Assembly: GCA_032622095.1 (NCBI GenBank)
Contig: CP136061.1
Location: 124,012,754-124,076,753, forward strand
DNA from: Siphonodentalium dalli
Taxonomy: Eukaryota; Mollusca; Scaphopoda; Gadilida; Siphonodentaliidae
Direction: 5' to 3'
DNA length: 64,000 bases
A program made the position numbers and the translations under genes. Shown one piece after another: positions 20,150 through 32,155 of this stretch; position 1 is the first letter of the stretch; the number at the start of each line of letters is the position of its first letter. The notes beneath the pieces are model-generated. The model searched no databases. It was not told the origin of the DNA and saw only the letters and a list, made by a program, of their open reading frames with translations.

Positions 20150-20273
20150 TTAATACTTTCTATTCTAAAACGATTTTCCCATTCAGTTATAAAAGTATAC
20201 ATTCCTTTGGAGGGAGGTTCGTGTAATAAAAGCAGACCATTGACAGACAAAAAGCTAATATAGAAAGGGTTAA
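20150..20273. mobile_element. TTAA-bounded MITE (family TTAACCCTTTCTATA), 124 bp
   Basis: Left end TTAATACTTTCTATTCTA at 20150, right end TATAGAAAGGGTTAA to 20273, imperfect inverted repeats. The internal 'cccattcagttataaaagta' matches 28193-28212. TTAA at both edges fits a piggyBac-type target. Confidence 0.65.
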
Positions 20274-20577
20274 ATACAGGTAAATCTGTTTTTATCTGTC
20301 CTTATTCAGAAATGATCATAACTGGAATACCAGCTTCGTATGAGAGACCTAGAAGCACTTATGCCTTTTAGTTACGTTGTCTGATTTGTCAGTTCTTGTC
20401 CACTCAACACGTCAAGAGTCGTTATCGCCCATTATCACTTTTTCGTTTGATGTCGAGTTTTCCTGTCTACATTTTAATAACGTTTGTCAATTCTTTCTCT
20501 GGGAGAGGCAATTGGTCACAGTCCACTGCCGAGGGAATTAAAGCCTCTGCCTTCTTCGATTTGCCGATCCCATGAAT

Positions 20578-20815
20578 GCGTGCATTAAAATAATCAACTT
20601 TGAGCTGCATGAGGCATTCAAGCAGACGGTTGTATAGTCACCATTGCATTCCAACGTCAGTCCTTCGTCAATGGACAGACTGGAGAGGTGCGTTTGATCG
20701 TCAGAATCAATTTATCAATTTCGGTAACGGTATAGAATTTAACGCTTAGTTACTATAAACTGGGGCAAGGCAACAGTTTGTTTTTTATTTGATCTACTTC
20801 GTGTTTTAGTTAGTA
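20578..20815 (+). repeat. Direct duplication, unit 1 (no inserted element)
   Basis: Shares 'gtgcattaaaataat', 'ggtgcgtttgatcgtcagaa', 'ctggggca' and 'agtttgttttttatttgat' with 21290-21795, about 712 bp downstream. Unit 1 runs through 'caatttcggtaacgg' without the element present in unit 2. Confidence 0.75.
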
Positions 20816-20964
20816 ACATTATTTCATCGAAGCTGAAAGCGATTCTAGGAATTGAAACGTAGATTAGGAAGATTACGTATTTTTGTTGAACAGTTCAACC
20901 CTTGTGTCGTAAGCTATCCATACCGAGCAAAGGAACCAAAATAAGCATGTCTATTTCTTTGTTT

Positions 20965-21235
20965 ACTAGATATTCACTGGCAAGTAGTTCCCTTGGGAAA
21001 TATTCAGATAATAAGTTCAACAAACGATCATGGGTTTATAATTTAACGTTGTATCTGAACATTACATTTCAATAAATATATAGGACTCATTCCGTAATTG
21101 TATTATCTGTCGTCTGCTTACTTTTCATGAAAACCTCTCCAGATAAATAATAGACCATTCCAATGTATTAATTTATAACTGAGTGGAAGAATGCATTTAA
21201 TGTTGAAAGGGATATAGTGACGCAGAGTATCCAAG
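20965..21235. repeat. Internal part of the TTAACCCTTTCTATA MITE family
   Basis: 'agtagttccc', 'cagataataagttcaacaaa', 'gtattatctgtcgtctgctt' and 'ataactgagtggaagaatgc' match the MITE at 38987-39242 and the copy at 45780. Clear TTAA ends are not visible. Confidence 0.55.
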
Positions 21236-21289
21236 CCTCAAGTTAAAGTGGCATATACTATCCATTATATATATCTCAAGATATATATG

Positions 21290-21795
21290 GAGTGCATTAA
21301 AATAATGAACTCTGAGCTATATTAGCCATTCAAGAAGGCGGGTGTATAGTCGCCATTGCATTCCATCATCAGCCATTCATCAATGGACAAACTTGAGAGG
21401 TGCGTTTGATCGTCAGAATCAATTATCAATTTATTTAACCCTTCCATGACTGGAACTTCCTGAAAATTTACGAAAACCGTGAGTCAGTGCATTTTCTTAT
21501 ATATGCGAGTCTCCCACGGGGAGCCTCCCATATATACGAGAATACATTGGCCTAACAATATTTACCTGGGCCGTGTAAGCTAGTGCATTATCTTACATAT
21601 GATAGGCTCCCTATGGGAGATTAGCATATACAAGAGAATGCACTGTCACGGGATCTTAAGACTTAAATGTTCCACCAGCACAGCTCCCGTCATGAAAGGG
21701 TAAAATTAACGGTGTAGAATATAACTCTTAGTTCATGAAACTGGGGCACGGCATAAGTTTGTTTTTTATTTGATTTATTTCGTGTTTTATCGATT
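21290..21795 (+). repeat. Direct duplication, unit 2 (with inserted MITE)
   Basis: Second unit of the 20578-20815 duplication, interrupted at about 21437 by the inverted-repeat element and resuming at about 21704 with 'attaacggtgtagaatataa', matching 'ggtaacggtatagaattta' in unit 1. Confidence 0.75.
21437..21703. mobile_element. Inverted-repeat MITE (family AACCCTTCCATGAC), copy A
   Basis: Ends AACCCTTCCATGACTGGAAC and CAGCTCCCGTCATGAAAGGGT are imperfect inverted repeats. Inside are two palindromic cores built from 'tatatgcgagtctccca' / 'gggagcctcccatatata' and flanked by 'gtgcatt...aatgcac'. Adjacent bases are TTAA on the left and TAAA on the right. Relatives: 37533-38508 (reverse) and 60498-60850. 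Absent from the paralogous unit at 20578-20815. Confidence 0.75.
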
Positions 21796-21997
21796 TTTTC
21801 AATGACACATGGAGTGCATATACAAGTATTTCATGTAATTGTCGAGCTATTTTGATCTACTGAACGTGACTAAATGGAATTTCCTAAAATCATTAGCTCG
21901 TATCATACCCTGAGCCAAAGGCAACACAAGATAACTCAGAACAAAGGCGCGTCTAATTTAGGGACACTAATTTAATAAAAGGTCGCTGACCAAAATA

Positions 21998-22374
21998 TCC
22001 CCGACGAAGGTGGCAGGTTTGAAGAATTTATGGTTTTCAGATCCCTTTATACTACAGACTGAAGGAGGAATCGATTACACCATGTGATACAAAGTGCATA
22101 TTCACTAAATATTTTGCATATCTTCATTGTGTCGGGAAAGGGACAATAACTCTAAAATAAAAAAAATAAACATTTCTATGTCGAAAAATGGCAATAACTC
22201 CGCCAAAATGACTCCGACTGAACTCAAACTCGCAGGTTCCCTGCTGGTAGATATCTCTGCCACGTTAAAAAAAATGACTGAAAAATGACCGAATTCAGGC
22301 TCGGACAAAGTTCCGGACGGACGCACGACCACACGGACGAGGGTCATTACTATAGTCCGACGGAATGTCGGGGA
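21998..22374. mobile_element. Putative short inverted-repeat element (TCCCCGAC ends)
   Basis: TCCCCGAC at 21998 and GTCGGGGA ending at 22374 bound a segment with 'aataactctaaaat', 'ggcaataactccgcc', a 'ggacggacgcacgacc' stretch and a terminal hairpin near 22355-22374. This layout resembles repeats I know from molluscan genomes. The terminal repeat is short and no target duplication is evident. The 90-codon minus frame is a shadow. Confidence 0.4.
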
Positions 22375-22379
22375 CAACT

Positions 22380-24560
22380 AACTGCTTGACGAACCAGCCG
22401 ACCGAAAATGACACAAAAGGTGTTTACAAATGGCGACAATCTTTTTGTTCTGGAAAAAGGTTTAACGAATGACCTTTCCGATATTGGCATGTATACATGT
22501 CTAAATGTGACTATATGGGGCTTGTAGCCTCATTTTGTTTCATATTTGACGTCGTCAGTCAGTGCCGCATACCGAATAGCGACATCGGTTGAACCCGGTT
22601 CCTGATTCAAGTTTCGCGTAAATCGCGAAGTGCTCTCCAATTAGTGGAGATAATTAATGTCTATTGGCAATACATGTACATATATGCTACAGACTGTGTA
22701 AATGGATTTTTTTTTATTAAACTATTTTGTGAACTATAACATAATACTTCAGGATCAAAGTTGCAAAGATTCTATCACAAAAGTGACTCCAACTGGATTT
22801 GACTTGTAAAATATCGGAGATGCTTGTCGAGCTAAGACTATTTAGAGATCAGCCGGCGATGCTCCGGACACCACATTGTGTGTTATTATTTCGGTTGGGG
22901 CTATATCTGAATATCTGAGCTATCAATGTGTTGGTTTTGTTTAGTTTGATTTTCCATGCATACTTTCATGTGAATATTGGAGATTTGCATTCACCAGTGG
23001 CAGTGGTCATTTGGAATTATCACCAATCGGCATGTTAAAGATCTGCAGGAAGGGTTTTCCTCCTCCATTCTGAGATTTTTTCCTCTGATGATTGTACACC
23101 AACAAATACAATTGCTGTGACCTTAGTGTCATTTGTATAATCTTATTTTCAAAATACGGCGTAGTTCGCACGAGTGATCGATATTTGGACCGTCATCCAA
23201 TAAACATGTGCCATAACCTTTTGACTTTTCACTCCTTTGATCGCACTTTGCTAAAAGTCAAACTATGATCGCTAATAATTGGGGAATATTTGAAACGTAA
23301 ATCTCCCCCTCGAGGAAGGATTAATGCTCAATTCTCCGATAGTATAATCCTACAAACGACCGACGATTACCGATAGAATTTTACCTGGCGACTTTCTCGA
23401 GTTGTTGGCAAATAGACAATAATTCCACTCCAGTACTCGTGCGTCGCATTAACTTCGATTGCGTAGCGTAATCCCCCTAATTGAGTCCTTGTGGCCAGTT
23501 GGATATTCTAACAATATAACTGACCTCATTCTTCCTGATATACTAGCGCACGCCGCGGGCAGAATTCTTCTGTAATGAGACGTCTTTCTAATTTCACAAA
23601 TTTGGGAGAATCGTGTTGCTCCTAGTTATAAATATCCTCTTTTTTATTTGTTAACATGGCTACTCCATGCATGATGAATACGCTGACCAAATTTTGCAAC
23701 ATTATCTTTGGACTTGGTGCGTTGGATAAGACGATTGTCTTTAAAATCTGAATGATATTATTGAAATGGAGGTTTTACTATAATTTTTGTATATCATTTT
23801 TTATTTTTGCCTTAAGGGTAGTTCGATATTCAAGAATAATATATAAGTTATCATCACACGTCCATCTCTATTTTCTCTTCTAATCGTTTGGTCTATTTAG
23901 TCAAATTGCATTTCTGCCTGTTATAGTAATTAACAGTGGCAGCAGTGATAAATTGTTTGCACAATATTTTAAGTTACAACGCCTCACTTAATTAACGCTT
24001 CAATGTGCAATTTGATTATCAGATAAAACACTCATTTAGGCAATTAATATGGTGTCATGTCTGGTATATTAGTATAAATATTCGGAATTTTTCAAATTCG
24101 ACACAGAGAAAAAAACGTTAGAAGTCCACGTGGTATCGGTGTCCAAAACAATGTGTCTTATAATATGCAGCTACAGTCGAAATTCAGACATGTTCATGTT
24201 ATTTGCAGTCAATTATATATGATCTAAAGTCGACAAGTTCGAAGTATTTGTTCCGGAAAATAGGCGTTTTATCTATTTTTGTTCACTCTGGCTGTGTCAC
24301 AAAATGGTTGTACATCACTCATCCGGTTGTAATTTAGGGTTTTGTTCAATAAAGCTAGGCAAATTCCCCAGGAAGAACTAAACTGTTTTATCAACAGCAA
24401 GCCTACAGTGCAATGGTATGCCAATCATTATTCGGGACTTGACCACATGTGTATATGAGCCGAGTTCTCCACATCTGAGATTTAGCCATTTTGGTTACTC
24501 ATTTTAGCAGAATTATTGCATCTTTTGACTCAGAAATGCTTTAAGGTGTCTACCTAATGT
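22380..24560. other. No recognised gene
   Basis: About 2.2 kb of AT-rich sequence with no frame over 60 codons and no repeat unit that I recognise. Confidence 0.5.
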
Positions 24561-24579
24561 TATCGTGGACGTTGTCCCC

Positions 24580-25194
24580 GTATGGGCCCGTCGTCGAACA
24601 GGCCTACTACACACTGCGAGGGGTAAGAATCCCATAATGTGGCACCCTGTTTGCCGAGTGGTGCAACCCTTGGGGTGTGGTGTAGGAGTTCTGGGCTACT
24701 AGGGCGGCCTTATCGACCTGCGGATAAGGGTTAGTTCATGGTTATCTTTGGTCCTACACCTCTTCAAGACGGGCGCTTGAATTGACCCGACTCAATATAT
24801 CGGCTAGTCACGCATGTCTAGAGTGTTTCAGATTAAATTTCGGTCATATGTCGTATTGTGTTCCTGGTCTCTGTTGTTTCTTTCGTATCATATCTCTTTG
24901 CATTTCGTCTTCATGACTGTTAAATGTTTCAATCGTTTTATGTTCACGCCTGTCTCGCTGTGGGAACGTACCGAGAGGCTGCTATATGTAGTGGCTAAAC
25001 GGGTTACCGCTTCAGCTATGTACCAGTCTTTAGCCCGACCATAATTCGTAGGGTAGTCCGAGGCGGCTGCTGCGTTTGTTGTCGATTATTTCCTTTTCAT
25101 GTGGCAACTCAAAACAAACAAAAATGTAAGAATGATAACTCGCTCAGTTCCACGGTTGCTGATGTCTATCATCAGTACTTGGTTGGAGGTTTTG
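24580..25194 (+). mobile_element. 5' UTR of an Ingi/Nimb-like LINE
   Basis: GC-richer than its surroundings, with 'ggtgcaacccttggggtgtg', 'gggcggccttatcgacctgc' and 'aagacgggcgcttgaa'. It precedes ORF1 coding similarity in the right orientation. The 76-codon frame at 24814-25044 is probably UTR noise. The 5' boundary is approximate. Confidence 0.55.
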
Positions 25195-26060
25195 ATCCAA
25201 ATGTCAAGAGACCTTCTGTATTTGTCATTGATTAAACGCTACAAACCATAGCCGGACAATTAAAATATGTCAAACCAATCAGTACTGGGCCACTAAGTGG
25301 CTCTCTTCTGATTGAATGTTCAAGAGGAATTCAATCTGACTCTCTTATACAATTGACATCTCTCCGAGTCAGAGATATTGGCTGAATTGGCACCACAGGG
25401 TGTTACAGACGTCCGTAGATTTTTAAAGACAGTTGACGGACAAAAAGTTCGTTTGAATAGTTATCTTCTGACCTTCAATATGTGTGAATATCCACCAGCA
25501 TTGAAGGTTGGGTATATGAAGGTAGATTTCAGTACTTATGTTCCAAATCCATTAAGATGTTTTAACTGTCAGGGATACGGTCATGGTCAGCAACATTGTA
25601 AAAGCAAAAAACCATTTGTGGACGCTGTTCTAATTATGGACATGACTATAAGGGTTGCACAAAACAAAAGAAAAATGTTCCAACTGTCAAGGTTCACATG
25701 CTGAAATGGATCGTTCATGTCCATTTGGAACTATGAATTAAACATCAGAGTATGTAAGGCTGAGCAACATCTATCATAGTTCGATGCAAGGAAAATAGTT
25801 AGTGCTCGACCATCAATTCAATCAATCACATACTCTGTTGCCGTTTATACAAAACAAAGTGTGCCGATGCCAGCCCAGTCAACAATCAGACCAACATCGT
25901 CCGTATACCGCAAGCAACACAATTTGACCAGGACGATATCACTCCGGTTCCTGAGCATGTGTCACGGGCAATGGAAACATACCCAAGATTCCACTCAAAT
26001 TGAGCCATTTAGTACAACACATCATGTATATTCATGTTGATACTGTGCTTCAAAACAAAA
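25195..26060 (+). pseudogene. LINE ORF1 (gag-like RNA-binding protein with CCHC knuckles), broken
   Basis: ORF1 proteins of I/Jockey/Ingi-type LINEs coat element RNA. Before the open frame, one plus frame reads K-P-I-S-T-G-P-L-S-G-S-L-L-I-E-C-S-R-G-I and Q-S-D-S-L-I-Q-L-T-S-L (about 25270-25370), the RRM-like N-terminal region. The frame at 25378-25704 then gives V-T-D-V-R-R-F ... Y-x2-N-P-L-R-C-F-N-C-Q-G-Y-G-H-G-Q-Q-H-C, a CCHC zinc knuckle at about residues 61-73. Two more knuckles follow after frameshifts (C-G-x-x-G-H-Y-x-x-x-C, then K-C-S-N-C-Q-G-S-H-A-E ... C-P-F). Several indels break the frame. It lies between the 5' UTR and a heavily deleted ORF2. Confidence 0.8.
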
Positions 26061-26631
26061 AGCACTCAAAACGTTTCGACTCGCAGAAAGAGAGGTTCAT
26101 ATTTGAACTTTCAAGGCCTGACCATATACTTGATGAGAAACGATTAACTCTAAAAGACACCAAACAGTATTTGTGAATTGAATCTGTCGTTTGGGTGAAA
26201 GATGATATTCTGTCTCACCCACCGACCATCAACTTGGCGCATTGATAAAGGTTCATCCGCCATGCATCGATTATTATAAATGCCTTGTCAATGCAAAATC
26301 TGATGTTAGAAACTACTTTACATATTTCGACCTAATAGCATTGGTAAATTTGCTATTAATTATGTATTCTTGAAATAATGTTATGAGTTTTATAGTATGC
26401 TTGCACACAAGTCAGTTCTTGAATTTATATTCCTGACTCCAAGAGGAAACATTTCTCTTGGGTGCTTTTATTTGTACACAGCTCATTGTTTTAATCTAAT
26501 CCACTGACTGATTAATATACAGTTGCTTCGCTACGATCTTTTTTGATACCCGATTCCGTTCTTGGCCGTAATATGGCCTGGCGGCTAAAATGACGTTAAA
26601 CCCTCAATCAATCAATCAATCAATCAACCAA
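26061..26631 (+). mobile_element. Deleted ORF2 remnant and 3' tail of the same LINE
   Basis: No endonuclease or RT motif survives in about 500 bp, so nearly all of ORF2 is gone. The end is typical of Ingi/Nimb-like elements and their SINEs: 'cttggccgtaatatggcctg', 'gcggctaaaatgacgttaaa' and then (AATC)n at about 26606-26631. The whole copy (24580-26631) keeps both UTRs, so this is an internally deleted copy, not the usual 5' truncation. Confidence 0.65.
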
Positions 26632-26639
26632 TGACGTTT

Positions 26640-27765
26640 GAAAACCGTTATTTGCTATTTATAAACTCTATAGTGACCAGGCTGTGTTTGTTGATCCAAT
26701 TTTGTTGATCTAATTTGATTGCAATGTAAAATCATAAAGGGCATTTTTTGACAAAACAGTTATTTCTGTCAGTTGGGCTCATCTCTGGAGTCTGATAAAT
26801 AAAGATATAAATATTCTTGGCGAACTCAGAGCTATCACTCGATACGAGCTTTATGCACTATGCACCACAGCGATCGGTCCACCGGTGCGGATCGATTGTA
26901 CGGTTCCCGATAACCAATGTATGACGCGTATGATGTTTAACAGGATTTGTCGATGGTCGACAAAATTAATTCTGATATCGCTTCCTGAGACATCGCGTTG
27001 GGCGTGGACGCAAATCTACCATAAATAATTATGACATTTGAAATGGTTTCAGACCGGTTTCCTTTGATGTGGCTAAGAAAATAATCAGTAGTTGCACATA
27101 TTGGTGCACCGTCGCATCAGGTGTTCTTCAAGTGTGAACAGGGAAGACTTGATAATCGCATCAAATAACACGAATTTAGTCATATCTCCATATGAAAAGG
27201 AACCCACCGATGTAGAACGCGGATATAATACTCAACAATGTGACGTCAAAACGAGGCGTTGAAAGTTTCGGGGAGTTAGATTGCTGGTGACGTTGAACTT
27301 GTGTGTGGTATAATTGGATCAGACTTCAACAAGTTCATATGTGTATAGAGTGAAAGTGGTTAGGCATATTCCTATACACATATGAAAGGCTCATCATATA
27401 GATGTTCAAAGTGACCTCCCGGATATTATAAACTGGTCGTGGCGATAAGAAAATCAGGTGCATGCGCAAGCATAGCCACACACAAGCATAATTATTACTT
27501 TGGGTTGGTTCATTTGCCTTATGTGAAGGGACACCTAGATTAATAATTGAAATTATTTCCTCTATTAATAACATACCGGGACAATATTTCAGATGTATAT
27601 CACTTTAACGCAAATCGGAGTCGGAATAGCTCCTAGTTACCGACTTCACTTAATAAACTATACATGCACGGAATGTAGTTGAGGGGGGAACTAAAAGTTA
27701 AAAGCTATTAAAACGATTTTGTTTCGCGGCGTAATCATTTGTTTGCAAGATTGCCCTTGTGTGTA
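26640..27765. other. No recognised gene
   Basis: Only short frames. No repeats noted. Confidence 0.45.
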
Positions 27766-27771
27766 TCACGC

Positions 27772-28060
27772 TACCATAATGTGAAGGTAAAATTCATCAT
27801 TCTCATTATGAAGATATCGTAATGTGAAGCTAAAATTCATCAACCTAATTATAACGCTACCATAATGTGTAGCTAAAATTCATCAATCTCATTATGAAGG
27901 TATCGTAATGTGAAGCTAATATTCATCAACCTCAAGTATGAAGGTATCGTTATGTGAAGATACAATTCATCAACATAACTATGAAGTTAATGTGAAACTA
28001 AAATTAATCAACCTGATTATGAAGCTATCATTAAGTATACCTAAAATTCGGTGGTCCTGT
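27772..28060. repeat. Minisatellite, about six 42-45 bp units
   Basis: Degenerate unit '(a/c)ta(c/t)cgtaatgtgaagcta' followed by 'aaattcatcaacctcattat' and 'gaagg'. Unit lengths vary slightly through small indels. Confidence 0.8.
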
Positions 28061-28163
28061 AATTTTGCTAGTTTCAAAGAAGCTTTCAACATATACATAG
28101 AAAAAGTTTACATAATAATTGTATACTACACGCACATGAACAACATCCACCAGTCTCTTGGTA

Positions 28164-28345
28164 TTAACCCTTTCTATACCGAATGGATTCTCCAATTCAG
28201 TTATAAAAGTATGCATTGGGAATGTTTGTTATTCATTTGGAGGGGTGTTTAGGTAATAATACCATATGGCAGACCGAAAACATTGTTATACAACAACTGA
28301 ATTGGTGAGAAATTGTCAGATAATAAGTTCAACTGAGTATTAAAC
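28164..28345 (+). mobile_element. TTAACCCTTTCTATA MITE, left end only
   Basis: TTAACCCTTTCTATACC at 28164, then 'attcagttataaaagtatgc', equals the left part of the MITE at 20150. The middle contains 'cagataataagttcaac' as in other copies. A matching right end is not clear; 'aagggttaa' at 28610-28618 is the only candidate. Confidence 0.5.
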
Positions 28346-28349
28346 TTTT

Positions 28350-30285
28350 AGAGGGATGTCTGTATATGATATTTTCTAGCTAAATGGCTTCATTGTTTAG
28401 AATCGGTAGGATCCGTTCGCACCCCGGCAAGCTTAGACGTTGATCTGAAACTACGTTAATTTGTGGACGTCTCAACTAATTCGGTCGAAAAATGTCCATT
28501 ATATACGTGGAGATGGAAATTTGTTTGCGTACTTGAACCAGTGAGCTCCTTGTACTCTGATCGTGTCTGATACTTACAAACTGAAAATATACAATAATGC
28601 ATTACTGGTAAGGGTTAAATTATTATTGATTATTTATGATGTAATGAAGAATTTTTTTCTACTATTCCATATTTAATGTAACAAGTGTTCTAAATACTGG
28701 ATACCCGACAATAACATATTGTAATCTATAAAATCACCCAGTTTTGTCATGATACATGGTTCAATATTTTGTAAATCGATTACAAGTAGATATATCTGGG
28801 TGCATCGGTATATTTCATATAACATACCTGCATGTTGCAGCTGCAGGCTCTGAAATGTTGAGAACAATGTGATACACGATTAATGATGAATATTATATGA
28901 TAAATATGAAAAGTCTCAGCTCATCCAATCTGCAATTGGGGTAACGCACCCGAAGACGCAAATAGATATCTTTTTAATTGTCATTTGTACGTGTACGCCG
29001 ATTACAATTCAATTCAATTTAGTTCTCTGATCAACAAATGAAGATATTACAGAGTGTATGGTACATGTAGTTAGTACAATGTATAATTAAGGGGCTGTGT
29101 AGTGTATTGTGACATTGGACATTACATTGATTTTGAGCTTATATGGTGCTACCATAGAACGCAGCTACATGCATAAACTATTATATTGGTTTTGGGGTAA
29201 TTCTTTATAAGTTTTGGTACGCGTGTAAACATCATGTATATTATGTCGGTATATTTTTAGAGAACTTTGAACTTGTCATACTCAAAGATCAACCCTTTGT
29301 TTCTGATAGTCAAGATGTTTGAGAGAATTTGGCGATTGGTTTGGAGCAACTGGCTCAGTTTGAGTAGATGCAGGTTCTGGAACCGAGACAACATCTGTCT
29401 CAGCCACGCGCACAGTCTGGAGTAAACTACATACCCACATATAAAAAATAGTGGGTCTGACGACCTTTCGTTCAGTTTTCATTTCCCAAACCCGGGATTC
29501 CTTGTAATTACCGCCAATCAAAACTTAGCTCCAAGAAATGTGTGCCCCAATAAAAAACTAGTAACATGTCACGTGCTCTCGGTGTGGAAATTCCGAAGGT
29601 GTGGCTAAATGTTGTTAATATAGTATCCATGACGTCATGTTATACCGGAAGAGAAATTCACAAATCGACAAATAATTTAGATTGTTGACGAGCGGTCGAA
29701 AGTTTAAAATCAAGAATCACCGGAATTTGGATTGCAGGCAACTGTAATTAGGGTACAACTAGCCAATCTTTGGAGCTAATAATACGGCTGTGTAAGGTCA
29801 GGAGGGTTCGGTGGTAGAATTGTGTTGCTTTTCGCTCGTTTTGGCTGCGGTGGTACTACTGCCGGTACTGGGGAACTGATAGATCGTTTTGTTATGTCAT
29901 TTAACTTTTTTTTAGTTCTGTAGTTGTTTTAGCAGATAGTCCCGACATTCATGTATTTTTGATTCGTGGCCGTTGATTTGTGTTATTTTTTGACAACATG
30001 GGCGACAAATCGCCTGGCCAATCTAAAAAATAATTCGTTCTGAATCTGAGTCCAAGAGATCCACATAAATTGACATTTTTTATAATTTCAAGAAGATCTG
30101 TCTTAGTTATTGTACATATTATTTTGGATCCCGGAAGCTAGCTGTTTCCCTTTATTGTCAGTAAAACAACCGCCGAACGAAAAGTCACAAACCCTGCAAC
30201 TATTAATTCCGATTCTTAGAATCGCCTTCACAGGGTTGAAGCGGCCATGACGGCACTGGCACGTGACCATATTTACGCCTGTCAA
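28350..30285. other. Mostly unassigned; one possible coding exon
   Basis: The minus strand from 29418 to 29282 reads a P/S/T/E-rich stretch (V-x-E-T-D-V-V-S-V-P-E-P ... stop) preceded by 'tagtttactccag', a plausible 3' splice site. There is no family match and no AATAAA close by, so I do not call a gene. Nothing else was recognised. Confidence 0.25.
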
Positions 30286-30289
30286 TCAC

Positions 30290-30430
30290 AACTAATTTCA
30301 GATTTATATTTAGTGCGGTGTGACGTAATTTGGGGGAAGCCCACAACCGTTCAGAAATGAAAAGTTGATGGGAATGCAATAGACTCAGTATCAGTATGAA
30401 TCTGAGTGTATGTTTACATAGACTGCCACG
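30290..30430 (+). repeat. Dispersed repeat R4, copy 1
   Basis: 'gaaatgaaaagttg(a/g)(t/c)ggga' and 'agactcagtatcagtatgaa' plus 'tctgagtgt' are shared with 61430-61535 in the same orientation. The last part forms the hairpin ACTCAG ... CTGAGT. Confidence 0.6.
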
Positions 30431-31649
30431 CGCATGCCATTGATACACGGACTACATTGTTCTGACTTTCCGTCTCAGCACTCGGACACGCCGCGGAAAG
30501 TTTTTCTGAGCATCTGGAATATGAAATTTGATTCTCAGCCTTAAAGTTCTGTTCTCTCGTGTACACATTTCTCTGCTCTTCCAATACTATTGTCTATGGC
30601 CATACTTGTTGCAAAGGTGATGGTACAAATGTAGTAAATTTTTACCATCAATTGTTTTGACATTCTATGAGCATTTGTGACTCCCTGTAGACCCAGTACA
30701 GTACCTCAGACGAATCAGCTATACTGCATGTTCTGAACACGTTGCTGCCACCTAAGGTCTTGTAATAAGTAACATGTGATTGTGCAAGAGATATTAATTG
30801 AAGAGCGTGGGATCGAACTATCCGCAACCAGGAGAGAACCATGTACTGGCCCAGTCATGATCGCATTGACATCATTCAAATGACCAGCTATACTCTGCAG
30901 TGTTTTGAAAATAACAAATACAGAATGTTTCGTGACATTGGGATAAAATCTAAGACCAAGTACTGAGGATATACCTCATCATCGTTCGTTTGGACTTCGC
31001 TCATCAGCACTCATACGTTCCAAAAGTAAATAGTCATATATCCAAGCATCCGCCTCTGACAACTCTTCACAGTATGGTCTGACCAATAGCATGGTCGTGG
31101 GAGAATTGAACGCTGAAGAAATAGCATGCAAGCTTCGTTTGGTGTCATTCGACGAGCAAAAACAAGAGGAAGAACATATCCATAATCCGCTCATGGGAAA
31201 ATTCAGGATCCAAGATGGCGTCCAAAATGGCTGTTGGTATCAGAAAATGCTGAATGTATGCGGTATGTGATCCAATTAATGCCAAATTCGTAATAAATTG
31301 AGATATACGCATGTTATGCTTAGTCGTAAACCATATATGTAGAATGCCTGTCCCAAAATTGCTGCGAAAATGGACAAAATCGATTTAAATTTACATTTTG
31401 TACAAAATTTAATAGCTAATCATATAAGAGTGAACGCTCGACTCAAGTGAGGAAGAATGATTGTAGAGCAAAGGAGAAACTTTTGATCTGAGTTGTCCGA
31501 ATTCTCTTTAATTTCACAAGACACCAAGCGAAAGCAGGATCTCATGCAACGGTTAGATCTGAACATTTGGGCCCCCAGAGACGGGAAAATAACGCAGTTT
31601 TATCTGTACTATTTATCTTTAATCGTCTGATATATGTGTAATTAAACAG

Positions 31650-32155
31650 TTAAATGCAATTTAGAAGGGATGTATTGGTTATGTGATCTTTTTCTAGAAG
31701 CAGACATATATGGACACAGAGCAGTCTCACGAATGTGACCGATCCCTCATCATTTATTTTGATACCTTCAACATCAAACCTTTCAAAATCAAAAGCTATA
31801 TAACTATAACAGTAAGAGAGATATTCTGATAGTACTGGAAACAATGTGTAGATGCTATTGTCCGTGTCTCAAAATAGTAGTCGTAATTGCCTTCGATCAA
31901 GTGATGAAACAGGAATATTTTGCGCATTTTAGTGGAGGAAAGTATGTAATAAACAAAATCATCAATTGCTTCTATGTCTATGTGACATAATTCACTTGTG
32001 GAGCCGGTCCTACTGGTCCATGCAGGCCTATTGTTTTTTTTTCGGGAGAACAGGCTACCCGTAATATCTTTGACATTTGTTGAATCCCGTGGGATCAGAG
32101 CTCTGATAAGTTTGGCAACTCTATACCTGTGATCCGACCACCTGCGCCTACACAT
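31650..32155 (-). CDS. Unrecognised split open frame (possible decayed gene)
   Basis: Two minus frames overlap: 32155-31796 (119 codons, ATG start) and 31844-31650 (64 codons). Joined at a single frameshift near 31820 they would give about 170 residues. The second half contains F-D-F-E-R-F-D-V-E-G-I-K-I-N-D-E-G-S-V-T, which looks protein-like in composition. The first includes an alternation of basic and aromatic residues but no motif I know. The segment over 'ttcgggagaacaggct' (about 32042) recurs elsewhere in the window, so part may be repeat-derived. This could equally be chance. Confidence 0.2.
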
